Below are positions 47,721-61,053 of a stretch of DNA of 64,000 nt, one piece after another. The DNA is from Niebla homalea (taxonomy: Eukaryota; Ascomycota; Lecanoromycetes; Lecanorales; Ramalinaceae): positions 372,001 to 436,000 of the forward strand of contig JAHGAU010000019.1 in the NCBI GenBank assembly GCA_019925105.1, written 5' to 3'. Made by a program: the position numbers and the translations under genes. The notes under the pieces were generated by a model. That model worked only from the letters and a program-made list of their open reading frames with translations, did no database searches and was not told the origin of the DNA. Numbering within the stretch: the first letter of the stretch is position 1; every line of letters begins with the position of its first letter.

Positions 47721-48499
47721 TAACGCTATAATTACGTTAAGTAATTAAAGAATAAAGTTATTTAGCTTAAACGTAAAACTAATAACCTTTTACCGGTTTA
47801 TTATTTAATATTAAAATAAAAGGAGATAATTACTATAGATTTCTAATTATCGTTAAAATAAAAATATTTTAATAATAATAAAAATATAGATAACGAACCG
47901 GTTATTATTATTATATAAAACCTTTATATTATAAACGTTACGGATAAAACCGATGATATTATTATTAAGGATATAGTTAAATTTAGATCCAATAAGTAAC
48001 TTAAGCTTTATATAATTTTAAAATTTATAATTATTAAGGGAAATATTAATAAAAATAACTTATTTATATTATCCTTATTTACTTTTAATAATAATATTAT
48101 AAAGGAATTTCCGGATATATATACCTTTATAAACTTAAAATTAAACTTATTTAATCTTTACGATTTAATCCTATATTATTATCCGTTTTTAAGAGAACTT
48201 ATTAAATCTTTAAACCCGCTTATTTAAGCTTATATAATTAAAATATAACCTTTAAGTTATTAACATTATTAAGACTTTAACTATTAAGTTATTAACTTTT
48301 AATTAACGCTTATATATTTTATAAACGCAATTTTTACGGATTATACCGAGTTTATTATTTATATATAAGCTATAAAGGATATATATTATAAAATAAAATA
48401 AGAATTTATTATAAAAAATAAAGTTAAGTCCTTAAAGAAGAATAAAACCTGGGTTTTAATAAATTTACCTCCCGGTATTAACGTATTAAATAATAAGTA

Positions 48500-49720
48500 G
48501 GTTTATAAGTATAAACGTAAATTAAACGGTAATATTACCCGATATAAAACCCGGTAAATAATCTATAACTTTTAATAAAAGGAAAACTTAAACTTTTTCA
48601 ATACTTTTATAATGGTTATTAAGCCTATAAGCTATAAAGCCCTTTTTACTATAACGGCTATATATAACCTAAAGATTAAGTAAATAAACGTTAAAATAGT
48701 ATTCCTTTATAATAATATCCTTAAAAAGATTTATATTTATTAATTAACGGACTTTAATAATAACTTAGAATATATTTATTTATTAAATAAAGCTTTTTAT
48801 AAACTTAAATAATTATACCGGATTTAATATTAATACTTTTTTATTTTCCTTAAGAAACTTAGTTATTATTATATTAATAAAGATTATAACGTATTTTTAA
48901 ACCCGGATATTAATATTATTGTTATTATATATATTAATAATATTTTAATAATAAAAATTAATAAAAAAGTAATTACCAATTTAAAGGCTTAATTAAATAA
49001 GAAATTTAAAATATCCGATTTAAGTTTATATAGTTAATAGTTAAATATAAATATTATCCGTAATTAATAAAATCGAACTTTAATTCTTAATTAAAAGAAT
49101 TACGTTAAATAAATCTTTATTTAATTTAATATATATAATAATCTTTTCTTTAAGGGTAATAATATAATTATTTTTATAAATATAAATGCCCGTTTTAAGC
49201 CGGCAAATAAAAAGTATATTACCCTGAAATAATTCCGGCTTAAATATTAATCCGTAATTAATTTACTTATATATATTATAATAAATATTAAGTTTAATAT
49301 AGTTTATATAATATCGGTAATATTACGTTACGCGTTTAACTTTAACAAAGGGCATTAAATAGCTATTAAGAAGATTTTCCATTACCTTTACGGTATAGTT
49401 TCCTTAAAGTTTATTTTTTAAGGCCTTTTAAAGCCCTTTAATAGCTATACAGACTTAAACTACGTTAGCGACCCGTAAATATATTGGTTTATTTCCGGGT
49501 ATACCTTTAACTTAGGAAGTATAGCTATTAATTAATCCTTAAAACGTTAACTGATTATAACCTTATTTATTTATAAAGTTAAGTATATCGGATAATATAA
49601 CGTTATTAAAGAAGCAATTTAATTTAAACGATTATTAACTTAACTTATTAAAATTACCTTGAATTTAATAATATTATTAACTTTTAAGGATAAAAATATT
49701 ATATAGAATTACTCTTTTTT
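48500..49720 (+). pseudogene. B2 reverse transcriptase and RNase H remnant
   Basis: Clear Copia RT: INVKIVFLYNNI for D-V-K-T-A-F-L-x-G (about 48685-48725), LNKAFYKLK for x-K-A-L-Y-G-L-K-Q (about 48782-48810), NKDYNVFLNPDINI, then VIIYINNILII for V-x-V-Y-V-D-D-I-L-I (about 48921-48954). RNase H reads F-I-S-G-Y-T-F-N-L-G-S-I-A-I (about 49485-49530). Both catalytic D residues of YVDD are N after G-to-A changes, so the enzyme would be dead even without the stops. Confidence 0.9.
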
Positions 49721-50110
49721 TATATAGTTTAAACCCGATATTAAGGTTTTTACCCTTATTATAATAATCTTTTATAATAATTAAGGTATAATTATATTAA
49801 TTAAGGATCCTATAAATTATTTAAAGATAAAGTATATATATATTAAGTACTGCTTCTTCCGGGAATACGTGGTTAATAAATAGGTAGAATTCGTATATTA
49901 TCCTACCGGTAATATAATAGTTAATAGCTTAATAAAGTTATTATTAAAGGACGCTTTTTAAAAATTCAAAAATTATTTAAGATTGGAGTAACCGGTATTA
50001 TACTTATTAACGTTTTAAAATGGATATATCCTTTATTACGGTAACTTGGTTCCAGTGGGAGCTTTTATTCCTTGCTTGGTGGATAATACGGTATTAATAT
50101 TATAAAGTTA

Positions 50111-50125
50111 CTGATCGAGTGGGAA
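50111..50125 (+). other. B2 polypurine tract
   Basis: CTGATCGAGTGGGAA just before the 3' LTR start; identical in position to those of B1 and B3. Confidence 0.65.
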
Positions 50126-50138
50126 TATTAGAAGTACA
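50126..50138 (+). repeat. B2 3' LTR stub (13 bp)
   Basis: TATTAGAAGTACA corresponds to TGTCAGAAGTGCA, the LTR start. A2 begins immediately after. The last five bases GTACA would be its target duplication. Confidence 0.85.
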
Positions 50139-50299
50139 TGTTGAATATGCAGGATCGCCACTTGGGAGATCACGTGACGCGGATCAGATTAAATAAGGCG
50201 GACGTATTAAACTTAAGTGGGACAGCGGTATAAGTTTTATATATAATCTTATTTTATATATAGTAATAATTAAGTAACTTATATTTCTTAATTTTAATG
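50139..50299 (+). repeat. A2 5' LTR
   Basis: 161 bp, TGTTGAATATGCAGGATCGC to ATTTTAATG, with one deletion relative to A1. The first 60 bp are practically unmutated (CACTTGGGAGATCACGTGAC); the last 80 are strongly altered. The primer site AATTATAAGCCCGG follows at 50300-50313. Confidence 0.92.
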
Positions 50300-50313
50300 A
50301 ATTATAAGCCCGG

Positions 50314-53300
50314 ACTACGTATTTAAATATTTAAATAACGTCTTTTTAATTTTTAATTTAATTTCTAAATAATGGTAAACTTATAATATAAAATATACCC
50401 GTAAATAATACCTATACGTAGGCTATATTATTAAAAATTAATTTAATTAAACGTATAATATTACGGCTATAAATAAAAAAGTTTATTTAATTACTTATAT
50501 TCCTGAATTAAGAAAAAAGAACGTTTTATTAATAAAAATATATAAACCGTTATTTCTTAACCTTATTAAGGGCCGTAAACGCTTATACGCCGGAAATTTA
50601 AGCCGGCGTTAAATTAATAAAATTAAAACGTAAAGCCCTTAAAGCTAATATAGATACGTAAAGCTTTAACCGGGATTTAAGTAAGAAATTTAAGACGTTA
50701 AATAAATATTAAATATATTATAGAATTTTATTAAGTTTAAAGTTTTAAAAACTATATTAAAATTAAGTTTTTTTAAAATTAATTAAAAATAAATTACTTA
50801 GATTTAAGCGTATTATAGTTTAAAATTATTTATTTTAATTTAATTTTAAAGAGTAAATACGGGACGGAATAAGTAATTAACGGTTAAATTTCTTAAAATA
50901 AAAATTAATCTTTAAAAAATTTTTTTAATAATTAATTATAAGATTCTTTAATAAATAATTAAACTCAAAATGAATTTACTTATCGTAAATTATAAAGATT
51001 AAAGTCTTTAAATTAAAGTAAAATAATTAAAATAAACTTAAACGCTTTAATTATAAAAATTAAGGGCCTTTAAATAAAAAAAGATAATAATCTTAAGGAT
51101 ATATATATAACGTTATAATATATTATAAAGTTTTATTTTAATCTTAATTAAAATAAAAAATACTTTAATTAATAAAGTTTTATATTACTTATTACTTTAA
51201 ATTATATAATAATCCCGTATAAAGCATAGTACTTAAACTTTATTATTCGGTAATATCGTTATATATAAAGTATTTTTTTTCTTTTTATACTTAAAAACTT
51301 AAGAAAAAAAGATTATCTTAATCCAATTAATAAAAATTAAATTAAAAATAAAGACTATTTATGATTATAAACGTTAAAATTATATAATAACTTTAACTTA
51401 AAAATATTTAAGGAAACTTTAATTAACTTATTAAATATTACTATTTTTAGGCTAAATATAAATAATAAGAATTAAATATTATTATTCAATATAAGTTACC
51501 TTTTACCCTTAAATAATAAGTTTTTAATATATTAAACGTTATTAAACTTAAATACTATTAATAATTATAATATAATTAATATCTTATTAATACTATTTTC
51601 CGTATATTTTATTGAAAATAACGATTAAGAAAGACTTTATTATAAAAGGATTTTTTTAAATTTAATCTTTTTATTAATAAATTAATAATAATAAATATCG
51701 TAAAGTTAATAGATAAAGGATTAAATAACGATTAATAACCTTTAAAAGTTAAAGGAAAAAGATATTTTTAAAATATATATAATTTTAAAAAACCGTTATA
51801 ATATTAATATTAAATATTTAATTAATATTATAAAAAACCCGAATATAATTTAAAAAAAACTTAAGGATTAATATAAGCCTTAAGGGTCCGGGCTATATAT
51901 AAAGCTTACTTAAGAGCTTATAAGTTTATAAAAGACCTTAAATATAATAATCAATAAGTATAATAGCCGTTATTAAAAAGACTATATTAAGATTAAGGTA
52001 ATTAATAATTCTTTAATTATCCCGGATTATTTTATTATTTAAATAATCTTAAATAAATTAAGGGAATTATAATAAATATAATACTTAATATTTATTTAAA
52101 CGGCTATATAATAAAGTTTAAATACCCTTAAACTTTACGATATTATATAAAAGACCCGTAATAAAAAAGCTTAAATAATTATTTAATAGTTAAATATCTC
52201 GATATAAACTTATAAAAATACGTTAAAAAGTAATAATAAAAGGACTTTTAATAAGACCCGGAAGAGACTTATTTATTAATATTATACTTAAAAAAGATAT
52301 AATAATAAATATATTAAAGATAAATATTAAAACTTTTATTTTAAAAAGAAGCTTATAAAGTTCCGTATTATGAAAGCCAAAATTATAAAAAAAATATTAT
52401 ATTTATAAACCTTTTAATAATAGACTTTTACTTATTAACATATATATAATAATTAATAACGATAATATTAATTACCTTAATAAATTTATAAAAGTTAATA
52501 ATCCTTAATAATAATTACAATTAATATATTTTTTATAAGAATTTTTTTTATTAAAATAAATTAAAACTTTATTAATCCTTATTTTTAAAATTTAAATTAA
52601 TAAGAATAAATTATATAAAGGATATAAATATTACTTATATAATATATAGGGTAAATAATAAGCCGGTTAAAATAAAATTTCCGGATACGGTATATTTTCC
52701 GGTAAATTTAATTAATTTTATATTTAAAACGTAACTTCTAAACTATAAAGCTTAACTTAATATAATATAGATAATTTAAACGGTAACGTATAATTAAAAA
52801 AGACTTATTTATAATAAATAAAACGGCCTATTTATAATCGACTTATAAGAATTTATCCTTATTATAACGGTATTTAATATATTTTTAATTATATTTATTT
52901 AATATATATATATAAGTTATTTTAAAGCATAAACATTATTCTAATTAATAAATATATCGATTAAATAAAATTTTAAACGTAAACGTTATAATAATAATAA
53001 GGTTAAAGATACTTATTAAATATATTATATTATTAAGCGGTTATACTTTTGATTATATAAGGGATACCTTAAACCTATAGAAAATCCGTTAAAGTTTATT
53101 TATATAAATTTACTAAGGATAATTAATCCTTAAGGATATAATAAAATAATATATTATATAACCTTCCGTAATAATAAAATTATAATATTAAAGGTTTATT
53201 TATTAATATATAAATTAAACGTAATTTAACGGTTTAAAAAATTTAAAGTTAGGTATAAATAATCCCCGGATTAAAAGATTAAATGTTTTTAGGTTAATAA

Positions 53301-54952
53301 TAGGGGTAAATATACATTTAAAGCCTTCTTAAATTACTTAAGATAATATAAGATTATCTTTAAGGTAATAAAATAAGAAAGTTTTAAGTAAAACTTAATT
53401 AATAAAAAGATTAATTAAAAAATTAATAAAAAGATTAAGGTTATATAGGTAATAAAGGGTATATTTAAAAGCTTTTAGCCGGAATTAATCTAAACGGTAA
53501 ATTATATAATTATACGGATATTATATATATAGTTTAAAGGGGTAATATTATATTAAGTTTAATATAATAAAAAACCGGATATATCCTATATATAAACTTT
53601 AAAATTAATTATATATATAAAAATCGTAAAATACTACGTTAAGCTTAATAATAAATCGGAATTATATATTTTAATAAGTTTTAATAAAAGAATTAATAAA
53701 TACTTTAAAATAATTAATTTACGGGTAAAATAATTCTATTTTATAATAAAGAATATATATAATATATATATTAAGGAAAAACGGGTAATACCGTTAAATA
53801 ACTCGGATTATAATAAGCTTATTAACCGGATTTAAAAGCTTTAAAAAAGTAAAAAAACTTTAATAAGATTTTAATTTAAAAGAGGAATTTAAGAATTATA
53901 ATTTAATTGAAACGGAAATTATAAGTATAAACTTTACCCTTACCGAGTAATTTATATATTCGGCTATAGTTTTTACTTAATAAATAATTTTATTAAACTT
54001 TTTAAACTTAATAATTAAAAACTTAAAGATTAATTATAATTAAAGGTAAAAATAATAAATTAAAAACTTAATTAAAATTAACCCCGACCTTATATTTCCT
54101 AAGGAACTACGTTATATATTATTATATCTACTCTTGTTCTTAACTTTATTAACTTATAATAAAAGTAAACCGTTATACCCTTTAACTTTAATGTTTTTTA
54201 AGATAACCTTAAAACTTATTAAACTTAAAACCTATAAAGAAGCTATAATAAACGAATATATTTGAATAAATTAAGAGCTAATTAAGAATAATAAATATAG
54301 TTCCCTTAAAAAGAATAATATTTAAGTTTTAATTATATAAAGTTAAATCCCCGCCAATATAATAATATTATAAAAACGGTAAATTTATATCCTTAAACGT
54401 AAAGCTAATAATAATATGATCCGCTATAAAGTCCGGTAGGTAATATATAATTTTAAATAACGTAAAGGCATCGATTATAATAAGATATTTACCTTAATAA
54501 TAAAATTTATAAACTATAAGGTTCTCTTTACCTTTATAGTAGTTAATAAAAAAAATTTAACGTAAAATAATTAAAAGGATAAGAAAAAATTAATAAAAAC
54601 AATAAAAAGCTTTATTATAAGCTTAAAAAAAGCCTATATAAACTAAAGTAATTATTACGGCTATAATATAACCGGTTTTGGGAGTTTATAGTTATATAAG
54701 GTTTTAAACCTATTTATACGGATTATTACGTATTTTTTTACCTTAAAATCGATATAATCGTAACTATCTATATAAATAACGTTTTAATAATTAGCCCGTT
54801 TAAATAAGGGATTTAAGACTTAAAGGCTATACTTAATAAGGAATTCTATATATTTAATTTAAGTTTAATAAGTTATTATTTAAATATTATTATTATTTAA
54901 GACCAATAAAACCGAACGATTTATCTTAATTAAGAAGCTTATATTAAAAAAG
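50314..54952 (+). pseudogene. A2 gag-pol remnant (through RT)
   Basis: Same domain order as A1. Protease signature codons start at 52732. The integrase D-region is near 53095-53125 and the N-R/G-G-K/E-Y segment near 53303-53330. The RT entry P-x-T-Y-K-E-A is near 54215-54245, R-Y-K-x-R near 54418-54435, L-Y-x-L-K near 54632-54650, and the YVDD region near 54765-54785 (read Y-I-N-N-V-L). The D-V-K-T-A-F-L segment is deleted. Confidence 0.8.
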
Positions 54953-55094
54953 TGTTGAAATGGTAGGGTGTAACTTGCTTAGTTGAGTAAGTACTATGTA
55001 AGGTGCTGAGCGATATCTATCTATAAGAAGTCTAGGAAGTAGGCTAGCCCCCTTTTGGTAATAACCAAGGTCTCTGCCTTCTATACTTTTAACA
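54953..55094 (-). repeat. B3 3' LTR
   Basis: 142 bp, TGTTGAAATGGTAGGG to CTTTTAACA, with a 4-bp GTAA duplication (GAGTAAGTACTATG) relative to the solo LTR. Purine tract at 55095-55109. Confidence 0.92.
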
Positions 55095-55109
55095 CTCCCA
55101 CTCGATTAG

Positions 55110-58100
55110 TAGCTTCATAATACCATAATACCGTATTAAAGTAAGGAGTAAGAGTTCCCATTGAACCGTATTACCGCAGCAATAAGTATATCCATCCCAA
55201 CTCCAATAATAAGGGGTATATCTTAAACTTTAAAGGTATAGTTACTTTAGTTTTAAATAATTTCTGAATTTAAGAAAGCCGTCCCTTAATAACGGCTTTA
55301 TAAGGTTATCCGCTATTATATTACCGGTAAGATAATATACGAGCTCTACCTGTTTATTAACTATATATTCCCGGAGGAAGCAGTATTTAATATATATATA
55401 CTTCGTCTTTAAGTAATTTATAAAGTCCTTCGTTAATATAATCGCTTTTTAATTATTATAAAAGATTACCGTAATAAAAATAAGGGCCCCGGTATCGTAT
55501 TTAAGCTAGGTAAGAAAAGCGTAATTTTATACGATATCCTTATCCTTAAGGGCCGATAATACCGTTGGATTTAAGGTAACTTTAATAAGTTAAGTTAATA
55601 ACCGTTTAAGTTAAATCGCCTCTTTAATAGCGTTATATTATCCTATATACTTAGCTTTATAAGTAAATAAAATTATAGTCGGTTAACGTTTTAAGGATTA
55701 ATTAATAACTATACTTTTTAGGTTAAAAATATACCCGGAGGTAAACCAACGTATTTACGGATCGCCGGCGTAATCTGAATCCGTATAGTTATTAAGGGGT
55801 TTTAAAGGGCCTTAAAAGACAAACTTTAGAAAGGCTATACCGCGGAGGTAATAAAAGATCTTTTTAACGGCTGTCTAATGTTTTTCGTTAGGGTTAAACG
55901 TATAACGTAATATTACCAATATTATATAAATTATATTAAATTTAATACCTATTATAACGTATATAAGTAAACCGACCGTAAATTAATATTTAAGCCGGAA
56001 TTACTTTGGGGCGGTATATTCCTTATTTACCGGCTTAAAACGGGTATTTATGTTTATAAGGATAATTATATTATTACTTTTAAAGAGAAGATTATTATAT
56101 ATATTAAATTAAGTAAAAACTTACTTAATATAATTTTCTTAATTAAGAGTTAAAGTTTAATTTTATCGATTATAAGTAATACTTATATTTAAATATTAAT
56201 TATATAAGCTTAAATTAAATATTTTAAACTTTTTATTTAATTAAGCCTTTAAATCGGTAATTATCCGTTTATTAATTTTTATTATTAGGATATTATCGAT
56301 ATATACGGTAATAATAGTATTAATATCCGGGTTTAAAAATACGTTATAGTTTTTATTAATATAACGGTAATTAAGTTTCTTAAGGAAAATAAAAAGGTAT
56401 TAATATTAAATCCGGGGTAATTATTTAAACTTATAAAAAGCTTTATTTAATAAATAAATACGTTTTAAGTTATTATTAAAACCTATTAATTAATAAATAT
56501 AAATCTTTTTAAGGATATTATTATAAAGGAATATTATTTTAATGTTTATTTATTTAATTTCTAGGTTATATATAACCGCTATAATAAAAAGGGCTTTATA
56601 GCTTATAAGCTTAATAACCGTTATAAAAGTATTAAAAAAGTCTAAATTTTCTTTTTATAAAAAATTATAGACTATTTATTGGGCCTTATACTGGGTAATA
56701 TTACCGTTTAATTTACGTTTATATTTATAAACCTATTTATAATTTAACACGTTAATATTAAGAAATAAATCTATTAAGACCTAGGTTTTATTCTTTTTTA
56801 GGGATTTAACTTTATTTTCTATAATAAGCTTTTATTTTATTTTACGGTATACGTCCTTTATAACTTATATATAAATTATAAACTTAATATAATCCGTAAG
56901 AATCGTAATTATAAAATATATAAGCGTTAATTAAAAGCTAACGGCTTAATAATTAAAGTCCTGGTAACGCTGGTAACTTAAGGGTTATATTTTAATTACG
57001 TAAACTTAAATAAGCGGGTTTAAAGATTTAATAAGTTTTCTTAAAGACGGATAATAATATAGGATTAAATCATAAAAATTGAGTAAGCTTAAGTTTAAGT
57101 TTATAAAAATATATATACCAGGAGATTCTTTTATAATATTACTATTAAAAGTAAATAAGGATAATACCTATAAATAAGTTATTTTTATTAATATTTTCCT
57201 TAACGATTATAGGTTTTAAGGTTATATAGGGTTTAAGTTATTTATTAAATATAAGTTTAACTATATTTTTAATAATAATATTATCGGTTTTATCCGTAAC
57301 GTTTATAATATAAAAGCCTTATATAGTAATAATAATTAGGTAACTTATTATCTATATTTTTATTATTATTGAAACGTATCCGTTTTAACGATAATTAGAA
57401 ATCTATGGTAATTATTTCCCTTTATTTCGGTATTAAGTAATAAACCGGTAAAAGGTTATTGGCCTTATATTTAAGCTAAACGGCCTTATTTTTTAATTAT
57501 TTAACGTAATTATAACGTTAAACCCGGTTATTTAATATAAATATTTTATAAATATAATAACCCTTAAAGCCGATAAGGTATCCTTTAACGGCTTTAATTT
57601 AGAATTTTATTTAATTTATACCCGGAAGCTTACGCTCTTAATATATATCGCGTTATTTAACCTTTTTAATAAAAATCTAATTAAGTTTTCTGAGATTTAT
57701 AATTTAATTCAGTATATTATAAGTACTTATAAGTATTATATTATATATAAAAACCGCTATAATAATAAGTTCAGTAATAAAAATACGTAATAAATTACTA
57801 TTTAATAATATTATATAAACCCGAATAATAAGGGTTTAATTTATTCGTTTAAAAATACCGTTTTATTAAGGGTTATAAAGTATTATAAACTTTTATTAAA
57901 TACCTTTAACGTACCGTTAATTATTAAATTAAAAGTTATTATATAATCTATTATCGTTAATATATAAATAGCAGATAAAGCGGTTTAAGTAGTAAATCCT
58001 TTTTATATAACCTTAAAAGGCCTTAAGAACCGTTTTATACAAAGAATCCGGTAATAAGGTTATATAAACGACTTTAATAATATCTTTAATAAAAATAATA

Positions 58101-59900
58101 ACTTATTTATAATCGGCTTTTACGTTATTAATAAGGTTAATTAAATCGGAATAAATAAACTTGTTTTAATAAGTACTAGGCTTAATATAGCTTTTACTTA
58201 ATTTAAGCTTTATTTATATCTCCGTATAAACGATATACTTATAGTTTCCGGATAAATTTAATAAATTAAAAAGGTTAATACCGATTACCGTTTCCGGTAA
58301 AAACTTAATATTTTATTCCCTTATATATCCCGTTATTTTATATTAATATTTTAAGGCTTCTTAATTTACGGTAATAATATATAAAGTTATGGGTATTAAA
58401 TCGTTAATAACTTTAATATCGACTTCAAGAAAATAAAGGGCTATTAATGAGAGTTTTATAAAGATACCGTTACGGCCGATAAATATACTTAAATCCTTTA
58501 AGTCGTTATTTTACTTAAAAGGATAACCGGCTTATTATAACTATCCGGGATTAATAAGATTAAAACTATTATTAAAAATAAAAAAAATATTATAAATAAT
58601 TAAATTACGGACGCCCTCGTTAAACTAATATAGAATTTTAACGACTCCAATATAAATAATACTTTTCCCCCCGGAAAAACCTTTAATAAGAATAAATTTA
58701 AAAAGGAGCTCCTTATGGATAAATATACGGCTATTATTAATAATATAATTTATATAACCGGTATTAAAGATATAAATAATAAAAGCAGATATATTTATAA
58801 TTAAATATATTTGGTAATCCCGATAAATAACGGGCGGTAAAGCCGGTATAACGATAATAACGTATATAAAAACCAGGTTTATTAAGGCTTTAGCCCTTAA
58901 AGGGGCTTTATATTCCTTATTTTTAAGCTTATTATTACCTTTATTATTACTTTTATTGCCGTTATTATTGCCGTTACCGCGGCGTTAACGTTTTTAATCG
59001 TTACCGGTACCTATATTATTATTATTATCGTTATTACGATGCCTATTATCGTTATTATAAGTCGATTTATTATGCCCGTAAAGTAAATGGTAACCGGTAA
59101 TAATATAAAAATGTTTCTTTTATAAGATTTTAACGTAATAACCTTAATGGATACCGAATTACGGAGGAATACGGAGCAGAATAAAGTTATTTAAGCGGAT
59201 ATTATTCCGGAAGCGTAAATCGGTAATAATAATTATAAGGGTTATAATATTAAAGGTAAACGTCCTATTTAAGGCCTTAAATTAAAGAAACCGGTTAATA
59301 ATATAAGTAAGTTTATATTTTAAAGAATTAATATTAATATCGCCCGTTTTAAACGGTTTATACTTATCGTTATATATATTAATATAAACTTTATATTCCG
59401 GGCTAAGGCCCTTATAGAATTATTAAATAAGTACGTTATTATTAATAATAATTATACTTTAGAAGTTTTATAATTTATTAAAAAAATCTTGATATTTATT
59501 ATAATACTTATTTGGATTTAAATATTAATTAAAGGTAAAAAAGGTAAAGCGCTTAAAAATTAACGTAAAATAATTTAAGCCCTTAAGTTAAAATTGAGTA
59601 CGGAGGGTATTCTATATTACTCTAATATTCTTAATATTTTTAATAATATACCAATTAATCCCCTTAATCCTTATACGGATTACGGTATAGGTTATAAAGT
59701 ACCCTTAATCGCAGGTATTTTAAGCTTTTATAAGCTTATTACCCTTAAGAACTTCGGTCTTAATAGGACGTAAGCTAAAATCTATAATCCAATAATTAAG
59801 CCGGGTAAATTTAAGCCTTTTATTTATTTTACGTTCTTATATAATATACTTAAAATTATCCTTAAGCTTAATAACCTTATTAAAGGTACCGGTAATCTTA
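55110..59900 (-). pseudogene. B3 gag-pol remnant
   Basis: Complete set of Copia domains on the minus strand, all with stops. Alignment with B2 gives the domain positions. The segment 55830-55860 is the empty site for the solo LTR of B1. Several readable stretches are less decayed than in B0, such as the region opposite 58,600-58,700. Confidence 0.8.
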
Positions 59901-59910
59901 AAGGGATCGG

Positions 59911-60090
<180 letters not shown>

Positions 60091-60094
60091 TCTA

Positions 60095-61017
60095 GCTTAA
60101 AGGTTAAAGAGATCTATATTGTTTAAGGGCGACGGGATTGTAATTAATAATATTAAACCCTTAAATAGGGGTAACTTAAATAGTAATAATAATAAATAGT
60201 ACTTTAAATCGTTATCTTCTAAGATTACGGCCTTCCTAAATAAGGTATAAGTGAACCGGAACGTTTTATAAAGTAAACGGTAACGGGCCCGGAGTTTCTT
60301 CTTACTTAACGAGAACTATAATTTAAAAGCTAATAATAAATAATAAAGCTTCTTAATCTTAACGGACCGTTTAAGATATAAAGCTTATAAAGTATATATA
60401 ATACGCCGGGCAAGGGAATATTATTTAAGGATAAATAATTTAATTATAAATTAAAATAATAAAACATATAGATTAAAATAATTAACGTATTCTTAATAAT
60501 CTTAATATAAAGCCCTTAAAAATAAAGCTATAATTAATTTAAGCCTTAATAATTTTAATAATTTTAATAAAAAGGAAAAAGCTTTTAAAGTAAGTATTTT
60601 ACTTTTCTTTATACTTAAACTTTAATACGGTAATTAAAATAAACTTTAGTATAAAACTAGAATAATAATAACTTAAATTAAGTAATTAACTTAATCGAAA
60701 GGCTAAGTATACGTAATAGTAAACTTTATAAGTTATTTTAATCGTTTTAATAATAAATAAACCTTTCCCTTTATTCTTTAAGGGTATTAATACGTTTATT
60801 AAGGATCCGCTGATTTAACGGTTTTATAAGTATTACTATACCTTTATAACGTACGCGTAGATCGGTATATAAGGCTACTATACCTTACGATTCTACATAT
60901 AGATAGTAATTTAAGCTAAGAACGTCTTAACCTTCTCGTTTTCGTCCCAGCCTCCTTATTTTTCGGGTGGTTAAGGATTAAATTAATAGGACTATTAAGT
61001 AACTATATTAGTTATAA
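60095..61017 (-). other. B3 5' leader, truncated
   Basis: Leader homologous to B1 14690-15596. It includes a short duplication of TTTTAATAA near 60553 and the TTCTCGTTTTCG segment near 60931. No coding signal. Confidence 0.6.
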
Positions 61018-61053
61018 GATAATATTATTTATTTATATTAATACGAAGAGGAG

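Larger units (their letters stand above)
44083..50138 (+). mobile_element. Copia family B copy B2, cut in its 3' LTR by A2
   Basis: Plus-strand family B element: 5' LTR 44083-44221, internal region 44222-50125 (5904 bp), and only the first 13 bp of the 3' LTR (50126-50138, TATTAGAAGTACA) before A2 starts. Because it is on the plus strand it is the easiest B copy to read: gag about 45380-46330, protease near 46485, integrase about 46880-47700, RT about 48500-49300, RNase H about 49300-49720. It appears inserted in L4. Confidence 0.92.
50139..54952 (+). mobile_element. Copia family A copy A2, cut in RT by B3
   Basis: Plus-strand family A element: 5' LTR 50139-50299, leader, gag, protease (52732), integrase (about 53090-53600) and most of RT. 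It stops at 54952, equivalent to A1 about 11043, where a family B LTR begins. RNase H, 3' end and 3' LTR are therefore expected right of the window. A deletion of about 65-75 bp near 54550-54570 removes an RT motif. The core is heavily RIP-altered. Confidence 0.91.

Noticed and set aside
50000..50150. Less mutated stretch considered as a host gene fragment
   Set aside because: It matches the 3' end, purine tract and LTR start of family B in B1 and B3; it is the preserved element end next to A2.
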